In this document: piece by piece, positions 46,669 to 56,627 of the stretch
How the letters are laid out: every line of letters begins with the position of its first letter
Position numbering within the stretch: position 1 is the stretch's first letter
DNA from: Primorskyibacter aestuariivivens
GTDB taxonomy: Bacteria > Pseudomonadota > Alphaproteobacteria > Rhodobacterales > Rhodobacteraceae
Length of the DNA stretch: 64,000 bases
Assembly (NCBI RefSeq): GCF_028023675.1
Contig: NZ_JAQIOZ010000005.1
Coordinates: forward strand, 276,538 to 340,537
Direction: 5' to 3'
Notes under the pieces: model-generated
Databases searched by the model: none
What the model was told of the DNA's origin: nothing
Seen by the model: only the letters and a program-made list of their open reading frames with translations
Made by a program: the position numbers and the translations under genes

Positions 46669-47604
46669 ATGCCCGACGCCCTTCCCCCTCTTACCGCGCT
46701 GCGTGCCTTTGAGGCTGCTGCCCGGCATCTGTCTTTCGCGCAAGCGGCAGAAGAATTGCACGTCACCCCCGCCGCGCTCTCGTTTCAGATCAAATCGCTC
46801 GAAGAGCATCTGGGCACGCCGGTCTTTCACCGGCTCAACCGCGCCGTTGCCCTGACCGAAGCGGGCCGTGCCCTTGCGCCGGGCCTCAGCGACGGGTTTG
46901 ACGCGATCCGCAGCGCATGGCGCGCAACCCGGCGCCTGCAGGACACCCGCGTGCTGACGATTACCGCCGGACCGGCCTTTACCTCGAAATGGCTGTCGCC
47001 GCGGCTCTTCACCTTTGCCCAGGCGCATCCCGAGATCGAATTGCGCTTTGTCGCCAGCCTGCGGATCATGGATTTTGACCGCGATGAAATCGACATTGCC
47101 ATTCGCTTCGGCCAAGGCACCGATGCCGGTCTGGTGTCATACCCGTTGAGCGACGAATTCGTGACGCCGATGATGTCACCCGCGCTGGTGGAAAAGCACG
47201 GAACGCCTGAGGGTTTACGCAACGCGCTGCTCTTGCATGACGATTCGATCGCCTTTCTGCGCCCGCGCGTCGATTGGCCAAGCTGGATGCGGCTGGCGGG
47301 CATAGAATGCGACGCCACCCATGGGCCCCGATTTTCACAGGCCGATCACGCCCTCGACGCGGCCATCGCGGGGGGCGGCGTCGTGTTGGGGCGCGCCACG
47401 CTGGCCGCGGCGGCCTTGCGCGACGGGTTGCTTGTAGCGCCCTTCCGGCTGGCGCAGACTTCTGGCGCACAGTTCCGGATCGTGCATCAAAAAGGGGCGG
47501 AAAACCGCCCCCAGCTTGCTGCCTTTCTGGATTGGATCAAATCCGAAACATTGGGCATTCAGGACCTGAAGGCGCGGCACGACATTGTCGCGCCGCATCC
47601 CTAG
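46669..47604 (+). CDS. LysR-type transcriptional regulator (GcvA-like)
   Basis: This 311-residue regulator has an N-terminal winged helix-turn-helix (LTALRAFEAAARHLSFAQAA, EELHVTPAALSFQIKSLEEH) and a substrate-binding domain with DRDEIDIAIRFGQGTDAGLV and GGGVVLGRATLAAAALRDG. The GcvA subgroup typically controls glycine or other amino-acid genes, but also beta-lactamases, so the target is open. The divergent neighbour is the 42-residue gene; LysR proteins often regulate the divergent gene. No clear T-N11-A site was fixed in the 111-base gap. Confidence 0.9.
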   Translation: MPDALPPLTALRAFEAAARHLSFAQAAEELHVTPAALSFQIKSLEEHLGTPVFHRLNRAVALTEAGRALAPGLSDGFDAIRSAWRATRRLQDTRVLTITAGPAFTSKWLSPRLFTFAQAHPEIELRFVASLRIMDFDRDEIDIAIRFGQGTDAGLVSYPLSDEFVTPMMSPALVEKHGTPEGLRNALLLHDDSIAFLRPRVDWPSWMRLAGIECDATHGPRFSQADHALDAAIAGGGVVLGRATLAAAALRDGLLVAPFRLAQTSGAQFRIVHQKGAENRPQLAAFLDWIKSETLGIQDLKARHDIVAPHP

Positions 47605-47613
47605 CAACAGGCC

Positions 47614-47787
47614 TCAGGCCATTTCGGTTTCGATCTTCTCGATCTCTTCCTTCAATCGCAGCTTCTGTTTCTTGAGTTCCGCGATGTGCAGGTCATCGCT
47701 GCCCGGTGCGCGCTGCACCTCTTCGACTTGGTCAGACAATGCTTGGTGTTTCTTTTTCAGTTCCTGCAAGTGCGAACTCAGGCTCAT
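47614..47787 (-). CDS. YdcH/DUF465 family small protein
   Basis: This 57-residue all-helical protein begins MSLSSHLQELKKKHQALSDQ. The charged coiled-coil pattern LKKQKLRLKEEIEKIE at the end is typical of DUF465. An AGGAGG site precedes ATG 47787. A longer frame to 47904 is not supported. The function of the family is unknown. It converges with the LysR gene (9 bases apart). Confidence 0.88.
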   Translation of the reverse strand: MSLSSHLQELKKKHQALSDQVEEVQRAPGSDDLHIAELKKQKLRLKEEIEKIETEMA

Positions 47788-47878
47788 GAGTGTCCTCCTA
47801 TGGTTCATGTGCCCTTTCAATGCAGCACAGATTTGCCTCTGTGTCACGCTGCAGTCGCATTCATTGGTATAATCGGCA

Positions 47879-48661
47879 TTAACCCTCTGTCTGTGCCTGC
47901 TCAAAGGGCAAAGCCGCCCCGTTGCGCAGCACCTTGGAGATCAACGGCGTGTAATCGTCCCCGTCCCGCTCGTGGCGGGTGCCGCGATGCAGAATGAGTG
48001 GCGCATGCAGACGAAATGCCGCACCTCCGCCCTTGCGCCCCCGGATCAGCACCAGTTTTGCCCCGCGCCCCACGCGCGGGGCAAGCGGCAGGACCTCGAC
48101 AGACCCCAGATGTGCTGACATCCCCTGCAACAGTTCGGGCAACCGCTCGATTCGCTGGATGAAACTGGCATGTCCGCCGGGGCGCAGCCGTTTCGCCGCC
48201 ACCTGCACCCAGTCTCCAAGCGGCAGTGCCTCGCCCCGCCCGGTTTCACGCGGGCCATCCGGGCTGGCATGGCCCGTATCGCGGTCGAAATACGGGGGAT
48301 TGGCGATCACATGGTCAAAACTCCGCCCGCGCAGCGCAGGCGGCAGGCAGCTGATATCCGCATCGGTGATCTCCGCGGCCATACCGTTGCGCCGGGCATT
48401 CTCACGCGCGAGCGCGGCGTATTCCGGTTGCAATTCCACCCCATGCAGCTCAAGCCCCGCCACCCGCGCACCCAGACAGAAAAGCGCCGTGCCGACACCA
48501 CAGCCCAGTTCCAGAACCTCTTGCCCGGGCCGCGCCGGAATACTGGCCGCCAGAAACACCGGGTCCACGCCCGCGCGATAGCCCTGTGCCGGTTGCAGGA
48601 TCTGCAATCGCCCTCCCAGAAACGCGTTGTCCGTGGTCTCAGTCTTCAAGTTCGATGTCAT
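47879..48661 (-). CDS. tRNA1(Val) adenine-N6-methyltransferase-like (TrmN6/YfiC-type)
   Basis: This 260-residue class I SAM methyltransferase has SAM motif I VLELGCGVGTALFCLGARV, acidic loop GVELQPEYAALARENA and the N6-adenine/N5-glutamine catalytic motif IANPPYFDRD. The N-terminal LQPAQGYRAGVDPVFLAA is typical of TrmN6. It probably modifies A37 of a tRNA, but rRNA or protein glutamine substrates cannot be excluded. The start overlaps the DUF2007 gene by 23 bases, so the two are coupled. Confidence 0.87.
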   Translation of the reverse strand: MTSNLKTETTDNAFLGGRLQILQPAQGYRAGVDPVFLAASIPARPGQEVLELGCGVGTALFCLGARVAGLELHGVELQPEYAALARENARRNGMAAEITDADISCLPPALRGRSFDHVIANPPYFDRDTGHASPDGPRETGRGEALPLGDWVQVAAKRLRPGGHASFIQRIERLPELLQGMSAHLGSVEVLPLAPRVGRGAKLVLIRGRKGGGAAFRLHAPLILHRGTRHERDGDDYTPLISKVLRNGAALPFEQAQTEG

Positions 48662-48854
48662 GGTCCAGCATCAATTGTCGCGCCCGCTCGATCTCGAAGG
48701 TGGGCACCATCAACCGACGCGGCAAAATGCCGATGGAACCTTCGAGAACGCTCATATTTACGTCCAATTCAAAGCAATCTATACCCTCATCCTGCAACAG
48801 GGCCTTGGCATAAGCGATGACGGTGATGTCGTTGGTGCGCAGAAGCTGTTCCAT
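48639..48854 (-). CDS. DUF2007 family protein
   Basis: This 71-residue protein begins MEQLLRTNDITVIAYAKALL and contains DEGIDCFELDVNMSVLEGSI and LMVPTFEIERARQLM, the usual DUF2007 pattern. Members are small alpha-beta proteins, sometimes called putative signal-transducing proteins; no function is proven. ATG 48854 is chosen; longer frames upstream cross the divergent prenyl synthase gene and are shadows. Confidence 0.88.
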   Translation of the reverse strand: MEQLLRTNDITVIAYAKALLQDEGIDCFELDVNMSVLEGSIGILPRRLMVPTFEIERARQLMLDHDIELED

Positions 48855-48920
48855 GACGGGGATGTAAGGGCAAGGCTTGGCCAAAGTCGAGCCAAATGAC
48901 CAAAGCGTGACGGGGGAGTG

Positions 48921-49919
48921 ATGAGCTTGGACACTGCGAGCAGAAAACCGCATGAACGGCTGGCCGAGCACCTGTCGGACGATCTGGCCGCTGTTGGCAC
49001 GCTGATCAAGGCGCGCATGGCATCGAAACACGCCCCGCGAATCCCGGAGGTCACGGCGCATCTGGTGGATGCCGGCGGCAAGCGCCTGCGCCCGATGCTG
49101 ACTTTGGCCTCTGCGCGCATGTGCGGCTACACGGGCGACGACCACGTGAAGCTGGCCGCGACGGTGGAGTTCATCCACACCGCAACGCTCCTGCATGACG
49201 ATGTGGTCGATGAAAGCGCCCAACGGCGCGGACGGCCTACCGCCAACCTGCTGTGGGACAACAAATCCAGCGTGCTGGTGGGCGATTACCTGTTTGCGCG
49301 GTCCTTCCAGTTGATGGTCGAAACCGGCTCGCTCCGGGTGCTCGACATCCTGTCCAACGCCGCCGCGACCATCGCCGAAGGCGAGGTGCTGCAGCTTTCC
49401 GCAGCACAGAACCTCGCAACCGACGAAGACATCTACCTGCAGGTCATCCGCGGCAAGACCGCCGCGCTGTTTTCCGCCGCGACCGAAGTGGGCGGCGTGA
49501 TCGCTGGCCGTCCCGAGGAAGACGTGAAGGCGCTGTTCGACTATGGCGATGCGCTTGGCGTGTCCTTCCAGATGGTCGATGACCTTCTGGATTACTGGGG
49601 CTCCGAGGCCACCGGCAAGAATATCGGCGACGATTTCCGTGAACGCAAACTGACCCTGCCGGTGATCAAGGCGGTGGCCATGGCCGATGAGACCGAGCGC
49701 GCCTTCTGGAAACGCACGATTGAAAAGGGCAAACAGGAAGACGGCGATCTGGAGCATGCGCTGGAACTGCTGAACAAGCACGGCACGCTTGAGGCAGCAC
49801 GCCGGGATGCGCTGGACTACGCTCAAAAGGCCCGCGCCGCGCTCAGCCGCCTACCCGCCCATCCGATCCGCGACATGCTGGATGATCTGGCCGATTACGT
49901 GGTGGCGCGGGTGAATTAG
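48921..49919 (+). CDS. ispB: all-trans polyprenyl diphosphate synthase (ubiquinone side chain)
   Basis: This 332-residue trans-prenyltransferase has the two Asp-rich motifs, LLHDDVVDESAQRRG and FQMVDDLLDYWG, with GGKRLRPML for IPP binding. It elongates farnesyl diphosphate with IPP to the octa- or decaprenyl tail of ubiquinone; chain length cannot be read. GTG 48918 and ATG 48921 are both possible; ATG was chosen behind a GGGGGAG site. It is divergent from the DUF2007 gene. ispE, which supplies precursor, is nearby at 50418. Confidence 0.92.
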   Translation: MSLDTASRKPHERLAEHLSDDLAAVGTLIKARMASKHAPRIPEVTAHLVDAGGKRLRPMLTLASARMCGYTGDDHVKLAATVEFIHTATLLHDDVVDESAQRRGRPTANLLWDNKSSVLVGDYLFARSFQLMVETGSLRVLDILSNAAATIAEGEVLQLSAAQNLATDEDIYLQVIRGKTAALFSAATEVGGVIAGRPEEDVKALFDYGDALGVSFQMVDDLLDYWGSEATGKNIGDDFRERKLTLPVIKAVAMADETERAFWKRTIEKGKQEDGDLEHALELLNKHGTLEAARRDALDYAQKARAALSRLPAHPIRDMLDDLADYVVARVN

Positions 49920-50043
49920 GCCGCGCGACCTGCCCTGCTTTCACCTGCTCGGCGCAAAGATCACCAAAAATTCACGTGCATTATGCATCGTCCTTTCAGG
50001 CGGTTCGATTTTACCGCCGGTCTGACACTTGAAAGGAAGCATT

Positions 50044-50361
50044 ATGACACGAATTTTTGCGATATTGGGAATCATGATTGCGATCGCGGTGACCGCACCC
50101 ATGGCACAGGCACACGATACCAAAACCTACAAGGAAATTACGGGCAAACAGCTCGTCAATCTTCGCAAACAGATCAGGACCTGGCAGGTCGAAAAATACG
50201 GCCAGCTCACCAATGGCAGCGGCCCATTGGGCACCTGCGTTGACGACAGTGAATGCGGGGACGGCTGGATTTGCGTCGGGCTTGGGATTTGCGTGCCGCC
50301 TGCCGAAGGTGCCAAGCTGACGGATGAGTTCCCGCAGTATACCGGACCTGACGGTCTTTGA
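50044..50361 (+). CDS. small secreted Cys-containing protein, function unknown
   Basis: This 105-residue protein has a signal peptide (MTRIFAILGIMIAIAVTAPM to AQA, residue 23) and an AAGGA site before ATG 50044. The mature part is helical (YKEITGKQLVNLRKQIRTWQ), followed by a four-Cys knot-like motif, CVDDSECGDGWICVGLGICV (C65, C71, C77, C83). That spacing resembles dickkopf/EGF-like mini-domains and could form two disulphides in the periplasm. No family is recognised. It converges with ispE. Confidence 0.75.
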   Translation: MTRIFAILGIMIAIAVTAPMAQAHDTKTYKEITGKQLVNLRKQIRTWQVEKYGQLTNGSGPLGTCVDDSECGDGWICVGLGICVPPAEGAKLTDEFPQYTGPDGL

Positions 50362-50417
50362 GACCAAGGCGCGTCCGGCAGGTGTGATATTTGTCGGACG
50401 TGCGAGCGCCCGCTCGA

Positions 50418-51236
50418 TCAGGACAGGTCGCAGTCTTTGATCCACCATCCGGGATGCGCTTCTGCCAAGCGTTCAGCCACTGCCCGTGCCATCTCCCGTG
50501 TCCCGAACAGCCCGAAACACGTCGCCCCGGACCCCGACATGCGGGCAATATCTGCGCCCGTCTCCTCCAGCGCCGCCAGAACCGCGCCGATCACCGGCTG
50601 CAATGCCAGCGCCGGGGCCTGTAAATCGTTGCGCTGTGTCCTGAGCCAGCCCAGCATACTGTCCCTTTGTCCATCCAGCGGCCAGTCATCCATCGGCGGG
50701 TTATCCTTGCGCTCCAATGCCCGGAACACCTCTGGTGTGGAGACTTCGACACCCGGATTGACCAGAACCGCTGGCATGGGCGGCTGCGAAAGCGGCATAA
50801 GCGTCTCGCCAATGCCAGTCATCCGCGCCGCGTGGCCCAACAGGCAGACCGGCACATCCGCGCCCAGCGCCGAGGCGTCCCCGCTAAAGGTGCGCCCGAA
50901 CAGCGCCTCCATCGCGCGCAGAACCGCCGCCGCATCCGATGATCCGCCGCCGATTCCCGCCGCCGCAGGCAGATGTTTTTCCAACGTGATGGCTACCGGT
51001 TCCCCGAACGCCTCCGCCGCGCGCCAGCACAGGTTGCGCGCATCTTCCGGCACCCCCATGGCGCGCGGTCCGGTCACGCGCAGAGACATCTCCGCCGCCC
51101 GCGACACCCGCACAACATCACCGAAATCGGCAAACACCACGTAACTGTCCAGCAGGTGATAGCCATCGGCCCGCTGTCCGGTCACATGCAGGGTCAGGTT
51201 GATCTTTGCGGGCGCAAAAGCCTCAGTCGGCGCCAT
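50418..51236 (-). CDS. ispE: 4-diphosphocytidyl-2-C-methyl-D-erythritol kinase
   Basis: This 272-residue GHMP kinase phosphorylates CDP-methylerythritol in the non-mevalonate isoprenoid pathway. It has N-terminal [20 protein letters not shown], the ATP-binding [17 protein letters not shown] and the C-terminal [12 protein letters not shown]. Start ATG 51236 overlaps the upstream TPR gene by 14 bases. Its product feeds isoprenoids used by the polyprenyl synthase encoded nearby. Confidence 0.95.
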   Translation of the reverse strand: MAPTEAFAPAKINLTLHVTGQRADGYHLLDSYVVFADFGDVVRVSRAAEMSLRVTGPRAMGVPEDARNLCWRAAEAFGEPVAITLEKHLPAAAGIGGGSSDAAAVLRAMEALFGRTFSGDASALGADVPVCLLGHAARMTGIGETLMPLSQPPMPAVLVNPGVEVSTPEVFRALERKDNPPMDDWPLDGQRDSMLGWLRTQRNDLQAPALALQPVIGAVLAALEETGADIARMSGSGATCFGLFGTREMARAVAERLAEAHPGWWIKDCDLS

Positions 51237-52947
51237 TCTCGCTCACGCGGAGCGGCGGCGCGCCCTCTTCTTCCAGCACCTGATCCAGCCCGACCTCAAG
51301 CTTGCGGCGAATACGCTCGGGATCGGCCTCGCCATCGGGGTCATCGGGATCAACAAAGCTCAGCGCCCGGTGCCATTGGAACTGCGCCTCCAGTTCCCGG
51401 CCCACCGCCCAATACACGTCGCCCAGGTGGTCATTTACCACCGGGTCCACCGGCATCAGCTCGGCGGCGCGTTCCATATGCTCGACCGCTTCTTCATAAC
51501 GGCCCAGCCGGTAGAGCACCCAGCCCAGACTGTCGACGATGTAGCCGGAATTGGGCCGCGCATCGACCGCGCGCTTGATCATATCCAGCGCCTCGTCCAG
51601 CTTGACCTGTTTCTCGACCAGCGAATAACCAAGATAGTTCAGCACCTGCGGCTGATCCGGGCTCAGCTCCAGCGCGCGCCGGAAATCCGCCTCGGCCTGG
51701 GGCCATTGATCCATCCGTTCATGGGCGATGCCACGGGCGAAGAACACGAACCATTGCCGCTCGCCCGGCTCACCATACAATTCAATCGCCGTGTCATAGG
51801 CCGTCACAGCCTCTTCATGCCGGTGCTCGGCCCGCAGCGCATCGCCCAGCGACACATGCACAATCGGCAACTCGCCATGTGTGTCCACAAGATCCTGCAA
51901 GACCGCAATCGCCCCATCCGCGTCACCGCTGGCACGCAGCGCGTCGGACCGCCCCAGCATGGCCGCGTGATAGGCGGGATGATCCTCTGGAACCGCCTCA
52001 TAGGCCTCCTGCGCCAGATCGTATTGTTCCAGATCTTCCAGCAATTGCGCCGTCAAAAGGATCGCATCCACATGGCCGGGGCTCAGGTAATCGGCAATCC
52101 GGGAATAGAGCAGCGTATAATCCGCATTCGCCTCGCCCTCCAGCGCACCGGCGATGGTGTAGAAGACCTCGGCCATACCATCGAGCGGCGCATCCACATA
52201 GGTGAACGGCAGCCGCTCCCCCGCCACCAGCGCCGCGCGCATGACCGACAGCCCCGGATCGAGCCGCGTGTTGAAACTGTCATCCAGAAGCTTGAGCGCC
52301 TCGTCGTTGCGGTCCAGCTGGCTCAGCACCTCGACACGCGACATGATGCCCCGCCGGGTCATCAGTGCGGCACCGCCGCCATCCGCGGACATCAGCGCCT
52401 CGGCCCCTTCGAAATCACCAACCGAGGCCAGCGCAAGCGCCTTGTGGTAATTGGCAAACCCGGCCAGCCCCTTTTCCGCCGCCACCTGGTCAAAGCTGAC
52501 CAGCGCGCTGGTCATATCGCCCTCGCCCAGCAGCGCCCAGGACTTCAAAAGCCCATCCACCAGCGGCCCGACACCCTTGTCCTCATCGACCAGAGAAATG
52601 ACATCGGTGTAATTGCCGTCTCTGGCATGACCCGCCAACAGCGCCATCTGCGCCAATTGCGACCGATGGCCAAGCGCCGCCAGTTCTTCAGCAGGACCGC
52701 GGGCCTCGTCGATCTGTCCCAATGACAGGCGGGCCGCGGTCACGGCCTCAAGCAGTCCGGGGTTGGTCTTGTCATGAAAAAGCGCGCGATCGTAATACTC
52801 CGCCGCGGCGCTGAAATCCGTCTGATACCCCGCCTGCCGCGCCGCCAGATACGCACCGGCCAAGGTCGAAGCCTCTGCGGGCAAGGGCACCATCGCCCCC
52901 AATCCCAGAAAAACGGAGGCGATCAGTCCCAGTCTCGTAGCTGCCAC
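51223..52947 (-). CDS. secreted TPR-repeat protein
   Basis: This 574-residue protein has a signal peptide ([20 protein letters not shown]). The rest is tandem TPR-like helix pairs, e.g. [77 protein letters not shown] and [20 protein letters not shown]. It is likely a periplasmic or lipid-associated scaffold. The final repeats match the family of TPR proteins often found beside ispE and etfQO in Rhodobacteraceae. It is co-transcribed with ispE. No enzyme motif is seen. Confidence 0.85.
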   Translation of the reverse strand: MAATRLGLIASVFLGLGAMVPLPAEASTLAGAYLAARQAGYQTDFSAAAEYYDRALFHDKTNPGLLEAVTAARLSLGQIDEARGPAEELAALGHRSQLAQMALLAGHARDGNYTDVISLVDEDKGVGPLVDGLLKSWALLGEGDMTSALVSFDQVAAEKGLAGFANYHKALALASVGDFEGAEALMSADGGGAALMTRRGIMSRVEVLSQLDRNDEALKLLDDSFNTRLDPGLSVMRAALVAGERLPFTYVDAPLDGMAEVFYTIAGALEGEANADYTLLYSRIADYLSPGHVDAILLTAQLLEDLEQYDLAQEAYEAVPEDHPAYHAAMLGRSDALRASGDADGAIAVLQDLVDTHGELPIVHVSLGDALRAEHRHEEAVTAYDTAIELYGEPGERQWFVFFARGIAHERMDQWPQAEADFRRALELSPDQPQVLNYLGYSLVEKQVKLDEALDMIKRAVDARPNSGYIVDSLGWVLYRLGRYEEAVEHMERAAELMPVDPVVNDHLGDVYWAVGRELEAQFQWHRALSFVDPDDPDGEADPERIRRKLEVGLDQVLEEEGAPPLRVSENGAD

Positions 52948-53056
52948 GCGCGTATCCTTTCAACTCTGCTCGCCGAAAAGGTAGTGCCTTGGCGTGGGCG
53001 AAGCAATGCGATGACAGGATTTTTGGCGGAAAAGAGCCGGGCACGCCCCCAAACGA

Positions 53057-53080
53057 AAAACGGGCCCGCAGGCCCGTTTT
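53057..53080 (-). terminator. terminator after etfQO
   Basis: AAAACGGGCC-CGCA-GGCCCGTTTT is a 10-bp stem followed on the minus strand by TTCGTTT. It lies 7 bases after the etfQO stop codon. Confidence 0.9.
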
Positions 53081-53086
53081 CCAAGA

Positions 53087-54736
53087 TCACATATTCGGAT
53101 AGTTCGGCCCGTCCCCGCCCTGCGGCGTGACCCAATTGATGTTCTGGCTGGGGTCCTTGATGTCACAGGTCTTGCAATGCACGCAGTTCTGGAAATTCAC
53201 CACGAACTCCTGCTGGCCGTCCTTTTCCACCACCTCATAGACCCCTGCGGGGCAATAGCGCTGCGCCGGTTCGGCATATTTCGGCAGGTTGACCGAGATC
53301 GGCACTGACGGATCCTTGAGTTGCAGGTGGCAGGGCTGGCTTTCCTCGTGATTGGTCATGGAAAAGCTGACATTGGTCAGCCGGTCAAAGGACAGTTTGC
53401 CATCGGGTTTCGGATAATCGATCGGCTTGTGCTTGGACGCCTCGCCGGTGGCGGCGGCATCGGTTTTGCCATGGCCCATCGTGCCAAAGAGCGACACGCC
53501 AAACAGCGAATTGGTCCACATGTCCAGCCCGCCCAGCGCCAGCGAGGGCAGCATGCCCCATTTGGACCACATCGGTTTGACATTGCGCACCTTTTTCAGG
53601 TCCTTGCCAATCGCTCCTTCGCGCACCTCGGTCTCGTAGGCGGTCAGCTCATCGCCCGACCGGTCGGCCTTGATCGCGTCAAACGCCGCCTCTGCAGCCG
53701 CCTTTCCGGACAGCATCGCGTTATGGTTGCCCTTGATGCGCGGCACGTTGACCATGCCGACAGAGCAGCCCAAAAGCGCCACACCCGGCGCCACCATCTT
53801 GGGCATGGATTGATAGCCACCCTCGGAGATCGCCCGCGCGCCGTAAGCCACGCGCTTGCCGCCCTTGAGCAGCTCCGCCACCATCGGGTGATGCTTGAAG
53901 CGCTGGAAGTCCATATAGGGGAAGAGATGCGGGTTCTCGTAGTTCAGATGCACCACGAAGCCCACATAAACCTGATTGTTCTCAAGGTGGTAGATGAACG
54001 ATCCGCCGCCTGCGTTGGAGCCCAGCGGCCAGCCCATCGTATGGGTCACGCTGCCTTCGCGGTGCTTGTCCGGGTCGATCTCCCAGATCTCTTTCATGCC
54101 CAGCCCGAATTTCTGCGGCTCCTTGCCCTTGGACAGGTCATATTTCGCAATGACCTCTTTCGCCAGCGACCCGCGCACGCCCTCGGACAGGAAGACATAT
54201 TTGCCGTGCAACTCCATCCCCGGCTCGGTGTTCGGCCCGATGGAACCGTCCGCTTCCAGCCCAAAGACACCCGCCACGACGCCCTTGACCTCGCCATTCT
54301 CGCCATAGACCAGTTCAGAACACGCCATGCCGGGGAAAATCTCGACCCCCAGTTCCTCGGCCTGCTCCGCCATCCAGCGGCAGACATTGCCCATCGAGAC
54401 GATGTAATTGCCGTGGTTGTTCATCAGCGGCGGCATCGGGAAGTTGGGGATGCGCACGCCACCTGCCTCGCCCAGCATGTAGAAATTGTCATCCTTGACC
54501 GGCACGTTGAGCGGTGCGCCCTTTTCCTTCCAGTCGGGGATCAACGCATCCAGACCACAAGGATCGAGCACCGCGCCAGATAGGATATGTGCCCCCACCT
54601 CGGAGCCCTTTTCCAGCACCACAACGTTAAGATCGGCGTCCAACTGTTTCAGGCGGATCGCGGCCGACAGGCCCGCAGGTCCCGCTCCAACGATCACCAC
54701 ATCATATTCCATCGACTCGCGCGTGACGTCGCTCAT
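53087..54736 (-). CDS. etfQO: electron-transfer flavoprotein-ubiquinone oxidoreductase
   Basis: This 549-residue FAD and 4Fe-4S membrane-associated enzyme passes electrons from acyl-CoA and other dehydrogenases (via ETF) to ubiquinone. It has the FAD motif VVIVGAGPAGLSAAIRL, a conserved HTMGWPLGSNAGGGSFIYHL segment, and the C-terminal ferredoxin motif NCVHCKTCDIKDPSQNINW, preceded by RYCPAGVYE. ATG 54736 (MSDVTRESMEYDV) follows AAGGAAA; a longer frame upstream is unsupported. The 297 bases between it and divergent greA hold no further gene. Confidence 0.96.
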   Translation of the reverse strand: MSDVTRESMEYDVVIVGAGPAGLSAAIRLKQLDADLNVVVLEKGSEVGAHILSGAVLDPCGLDALIPDWKEKGAPLNVPVKDDNFYMLGEAGGVRIPNFPMPPLMNNHGNYIVSMGNVCRWMAEQAEELGVEIFPGMACSELVYGENGEVKGVVAGVFGLEADGSIGPNTEPGMELHGKYVFLSEGVRGSLAKEVIAKYDLSKGKEPQKFGLGMKEIWEIDPDKHREGSVTHTMGWPLGSNAGGGSFIYHLENNQVYVGFVVHLNYENPHLFPYMDFQRFKHHPMVAELLKGGKRVAYGARAISEGGYQSMPKMVAPGVALLGCSVGMVNVPRIKGNHNAMLSGKAAAEAAFDAIKADRSGDELTAYETEVREGAIGKDLKKVRNVKPMWSKWGMLPSLALGGLDMWTNSLFGVSLFGTMGHGKTDAAATGEASKHKPIDYPKPDGKLSFDRLTNVSFSMTNHEESQPCHLQLKDPSVPISVNLPKYAEPAQRYCPAGVYEVVEKDGQQEFVVNFQNCVHCKTCDIKDPSQNINWVTPQGGDGPNYPNM

Positions 54737-55033
54737 GATCTTTCCTTCCCGTGGCCCAACCGGCTGCGTAACAAAGTTGCGCAACTTCCTGCCTGCAAAT
54801 AGTCGGATGGTCAACGCGGGCGCGGCGTCACAAAGTCGCAAAAAACGACATTTCCCCCAGAAATGCTGCAAAGCAGAAGGAATGCCCTGCGATTGCGCAT
54901 GTTCCGGCCTCTCAAGCGCCAAACCGTCAAATCCCGCTTGCATCCGCCCGCAGCCCTAAGGCAAACTCGACCAAACGTTCAGGACAATGAGGCCGCCGCC
55001 CGCACGGGTTGGCGGCGCTTTCTGGTGAGGCAT

Positions 55034-55504
55034 ATGGAAAAAATACCGATGACGCGCGCCGGGTTCACCGCGCTCGAAACCGAATTGAAAAAGCTCAAAT
55101 CCGTCGAGCGCCCCGCCATCATTCAGGCGATTGCCGAGGCGCGCGAACTGGGCGATCTCAAGGAAAACGCCGAATACCATTCCGCGCGCGAAAAGCAGGG
55201 CTTTATCGAAGGCCGCATCAAGGAGCTTGAAGGCGTGCTGGGTCTGGCCGAGGTCATTGACCCCTCGAAACTCTCCGGTTCGATCAAGTTCGGCGCCACC
55301 GTCACCGTGGTGGACGAGGACACCGACGAAGAGAAGACCTGGCAGATTGTAGGTGAGCATGAGGCCAATGTCGAAAAGGGCCTGCTCAACGTCAAATCGC
55401 CCATCGCCCGCGCCCTTATCGGCAAGGAAGAGGGCGACAGTGTCGAGGTCCGCACCCCCGGCGGGGTCAAGGACTACGAAATCCTCAAGATCAGCTATTC
55501 CTGA
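55034..55504 (+). CDS. greA: transcription elongation factor GreA
   Basis: This 156-residue factor rescues backtracked RNA polymerase by stimulating transcript cleavage. It has the coiled-coil N-domain ([40 protein letters not shown], with the D/E tip) and a C-domain with [21 protein letters not shown] 55034 follows GTGAGG. A longer frame to 54863 would add 57 residues not seen in the family. It is followed 22 bases later by a membrane-protein gene. Confidence 0.95.
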   Translation: MEKIPMTRAGFTALETELKKLKSVERPAIIQAIAEARELGDLKENAEYHSAREKQGFIEGRIKELEGVLGLAEVIDPSKLSGSIKFGATVTVVDEDTDEEKTWQIVGEHEANVEKGLLNVKSPIARALIGKEEGDSVEVRTPGGVKDYEILKISYS

Positions 55505-55526
55505 TACGGGACCGGACAGCAGCGTC

Positions 55527-56573
55527 ATGCAAACCGCCTCCTCCAAGTCTGCGGCAAACCAGAAACCGGCCAAGGTAGCGGCTTCGGGGTCAACGCCGTT
55601 AGGGATCTATGACCGTGACCGCAAACCCGCGATCACGGGCATCGAGGTGATTGCCGTCGCGCTGTCGCTGCTCTGGCTGGCCGGGGCGGGTATCTTCTTT
55701 CTGGTGCTGGAGCCCACGGGCACCGGGCCGGATAACGGGCTGCGCTTCCTGATGACCATGCTGGCGATTTTCATGCCGGTGGCGATGATCTGGGTCGCTG
55801 CCACCGCCGCACGTGCCAGCCGCGTCATGCGCGAGGAAAGCACGCGGTTGCAAACCGCCATCGACGCGCTGCGCCATGCCTATGTCGCCCAGAGCCAGGG
55901 CGGCGCGACCGAGCCATCGATCACCCGAAAACTTGACGAGATCGCCGCCGCCCAGCGCAAGGCCGAGGCGACCATGGCCATGTTCTCTTCGACCCGCGAC
56001 GCGCCGAAACCGCGCCCCGCCCCGGTGGAAAAACCGGTGGCGGCCACCGGTGACGATCAGCCCGCTCTGGCGCTTGGCACCCCGGCCGAGGCACTGAACC
56101 CGCCGCTGGCCGCCGAGGATTTCATCCGTGCGCTGAACTTCCCCGAAACCGCCGATGACAAGGACGGCTTTGCCGCCTTGCGGCGCGCGCTGCGGGACCG
56201 CCCTACGTCACAGCTCGTGCAAGCCGCACAGGACGTCCTGACCCTGCTCAGCCAGGACGGGATTTACATGGACGACCTGCGCCCCGATATGGCCAAGCCC
56301 GATGTCTGGCGCCGCTTTGCCGAAGGTGCACGGGGCCGCGCCATTGCCGGTCTTGGTGGTGTGCGCGACCGGTCCTCGCTGGCGCTGACTGCCGGGCGGA
56401 TGAAGCAGGACACGATTTTCCGCGATGCAGCGCATCATTTCCTGCGCGTCTATGACAAGACTTTTGCGCAATTTGCCGAACGCGCGACCGACGCCGAGAT
56501 CGCGGCCTTCGGCAATACCCGAACCTCGCGGGCCTTCATGCTGCTGGGCCGCGTGGCGGGCACGTTCGACTAA
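55527..56573 (+). CDS. conserved-looking membrane protein, function unknown
   Basis: This 348-residue protein has two N-terminal helices (residues about 37-58, VIAVALSLLWLAGAGIFFLV, and 66-86, LRFLMTMLAIFMPVAMIWVA), then a coiled-coil region (REESTRLQTAIDALRHAYVA), a Pro/Ala linker and a helical C-domain (GFAALRRALRDRPTSQLVQA, FRDAAHHFLRVYDKTFAQFA). I recognise no family. It lies 22 bases after greA and may be co-transcribed. Copy B of the paired hairpin follows its stop. Confidence 0.75.
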   Translation: MQTASSKSAANQKPAKVAASGSTPLGIYDRDRKPAITGIEVIAVALSLLWLAGAGIFFLVLEPTGTGPDNGLRFLMTMLAIFMPVAMIWVAATAARASRVMREESTRLQTAIDALRHAYVAQSQGGATEPSITRKLDEIAAAQRKAEATMAMFSSTRDAPKPRPAPVEKPVAATGDDQPALALGTPAEALNPPLAAEDFIRALNFPETADDKDGFAALRRALRDRPTSQLVQAAQDVLTLLSQDGIYMDDLRPDMAKPDVWRRFAEGARGRAIAGLGGVRDRSSLALTAGRMKQDTIFRDAAHHFLRVYDKTFAQFAERATDAEIAAFGNTRTSRAFMLLGRVAGTFD

Positions 56574-56578
56574 GCGCA

Positions 56579-56624
56579 CGAAATCTTTAAAAGATTTCGG
56601 TCCGATTTCTTTAGAAGAAATCGG
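56579..56624. repeat. paired-hairpin element, copy B
   Basis: CGAAATCTT-TAA-AAGATTTCG (56579-56599) and CCGATTTCTT-TAG-AAGAAATCGG (56602-56624) are separated by GT. The order is the reverse complement of copy A at 28340. It fills the gap between two convergent genes and would terminate both. Confidence 0.88.
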
Positions 56625-56627
56625 GTC

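Noticed and set aside
53321..54583. 420-codon plus-strand frame opposite etfQO
   Set aside because: Antisense shadow of a well-identified gene.
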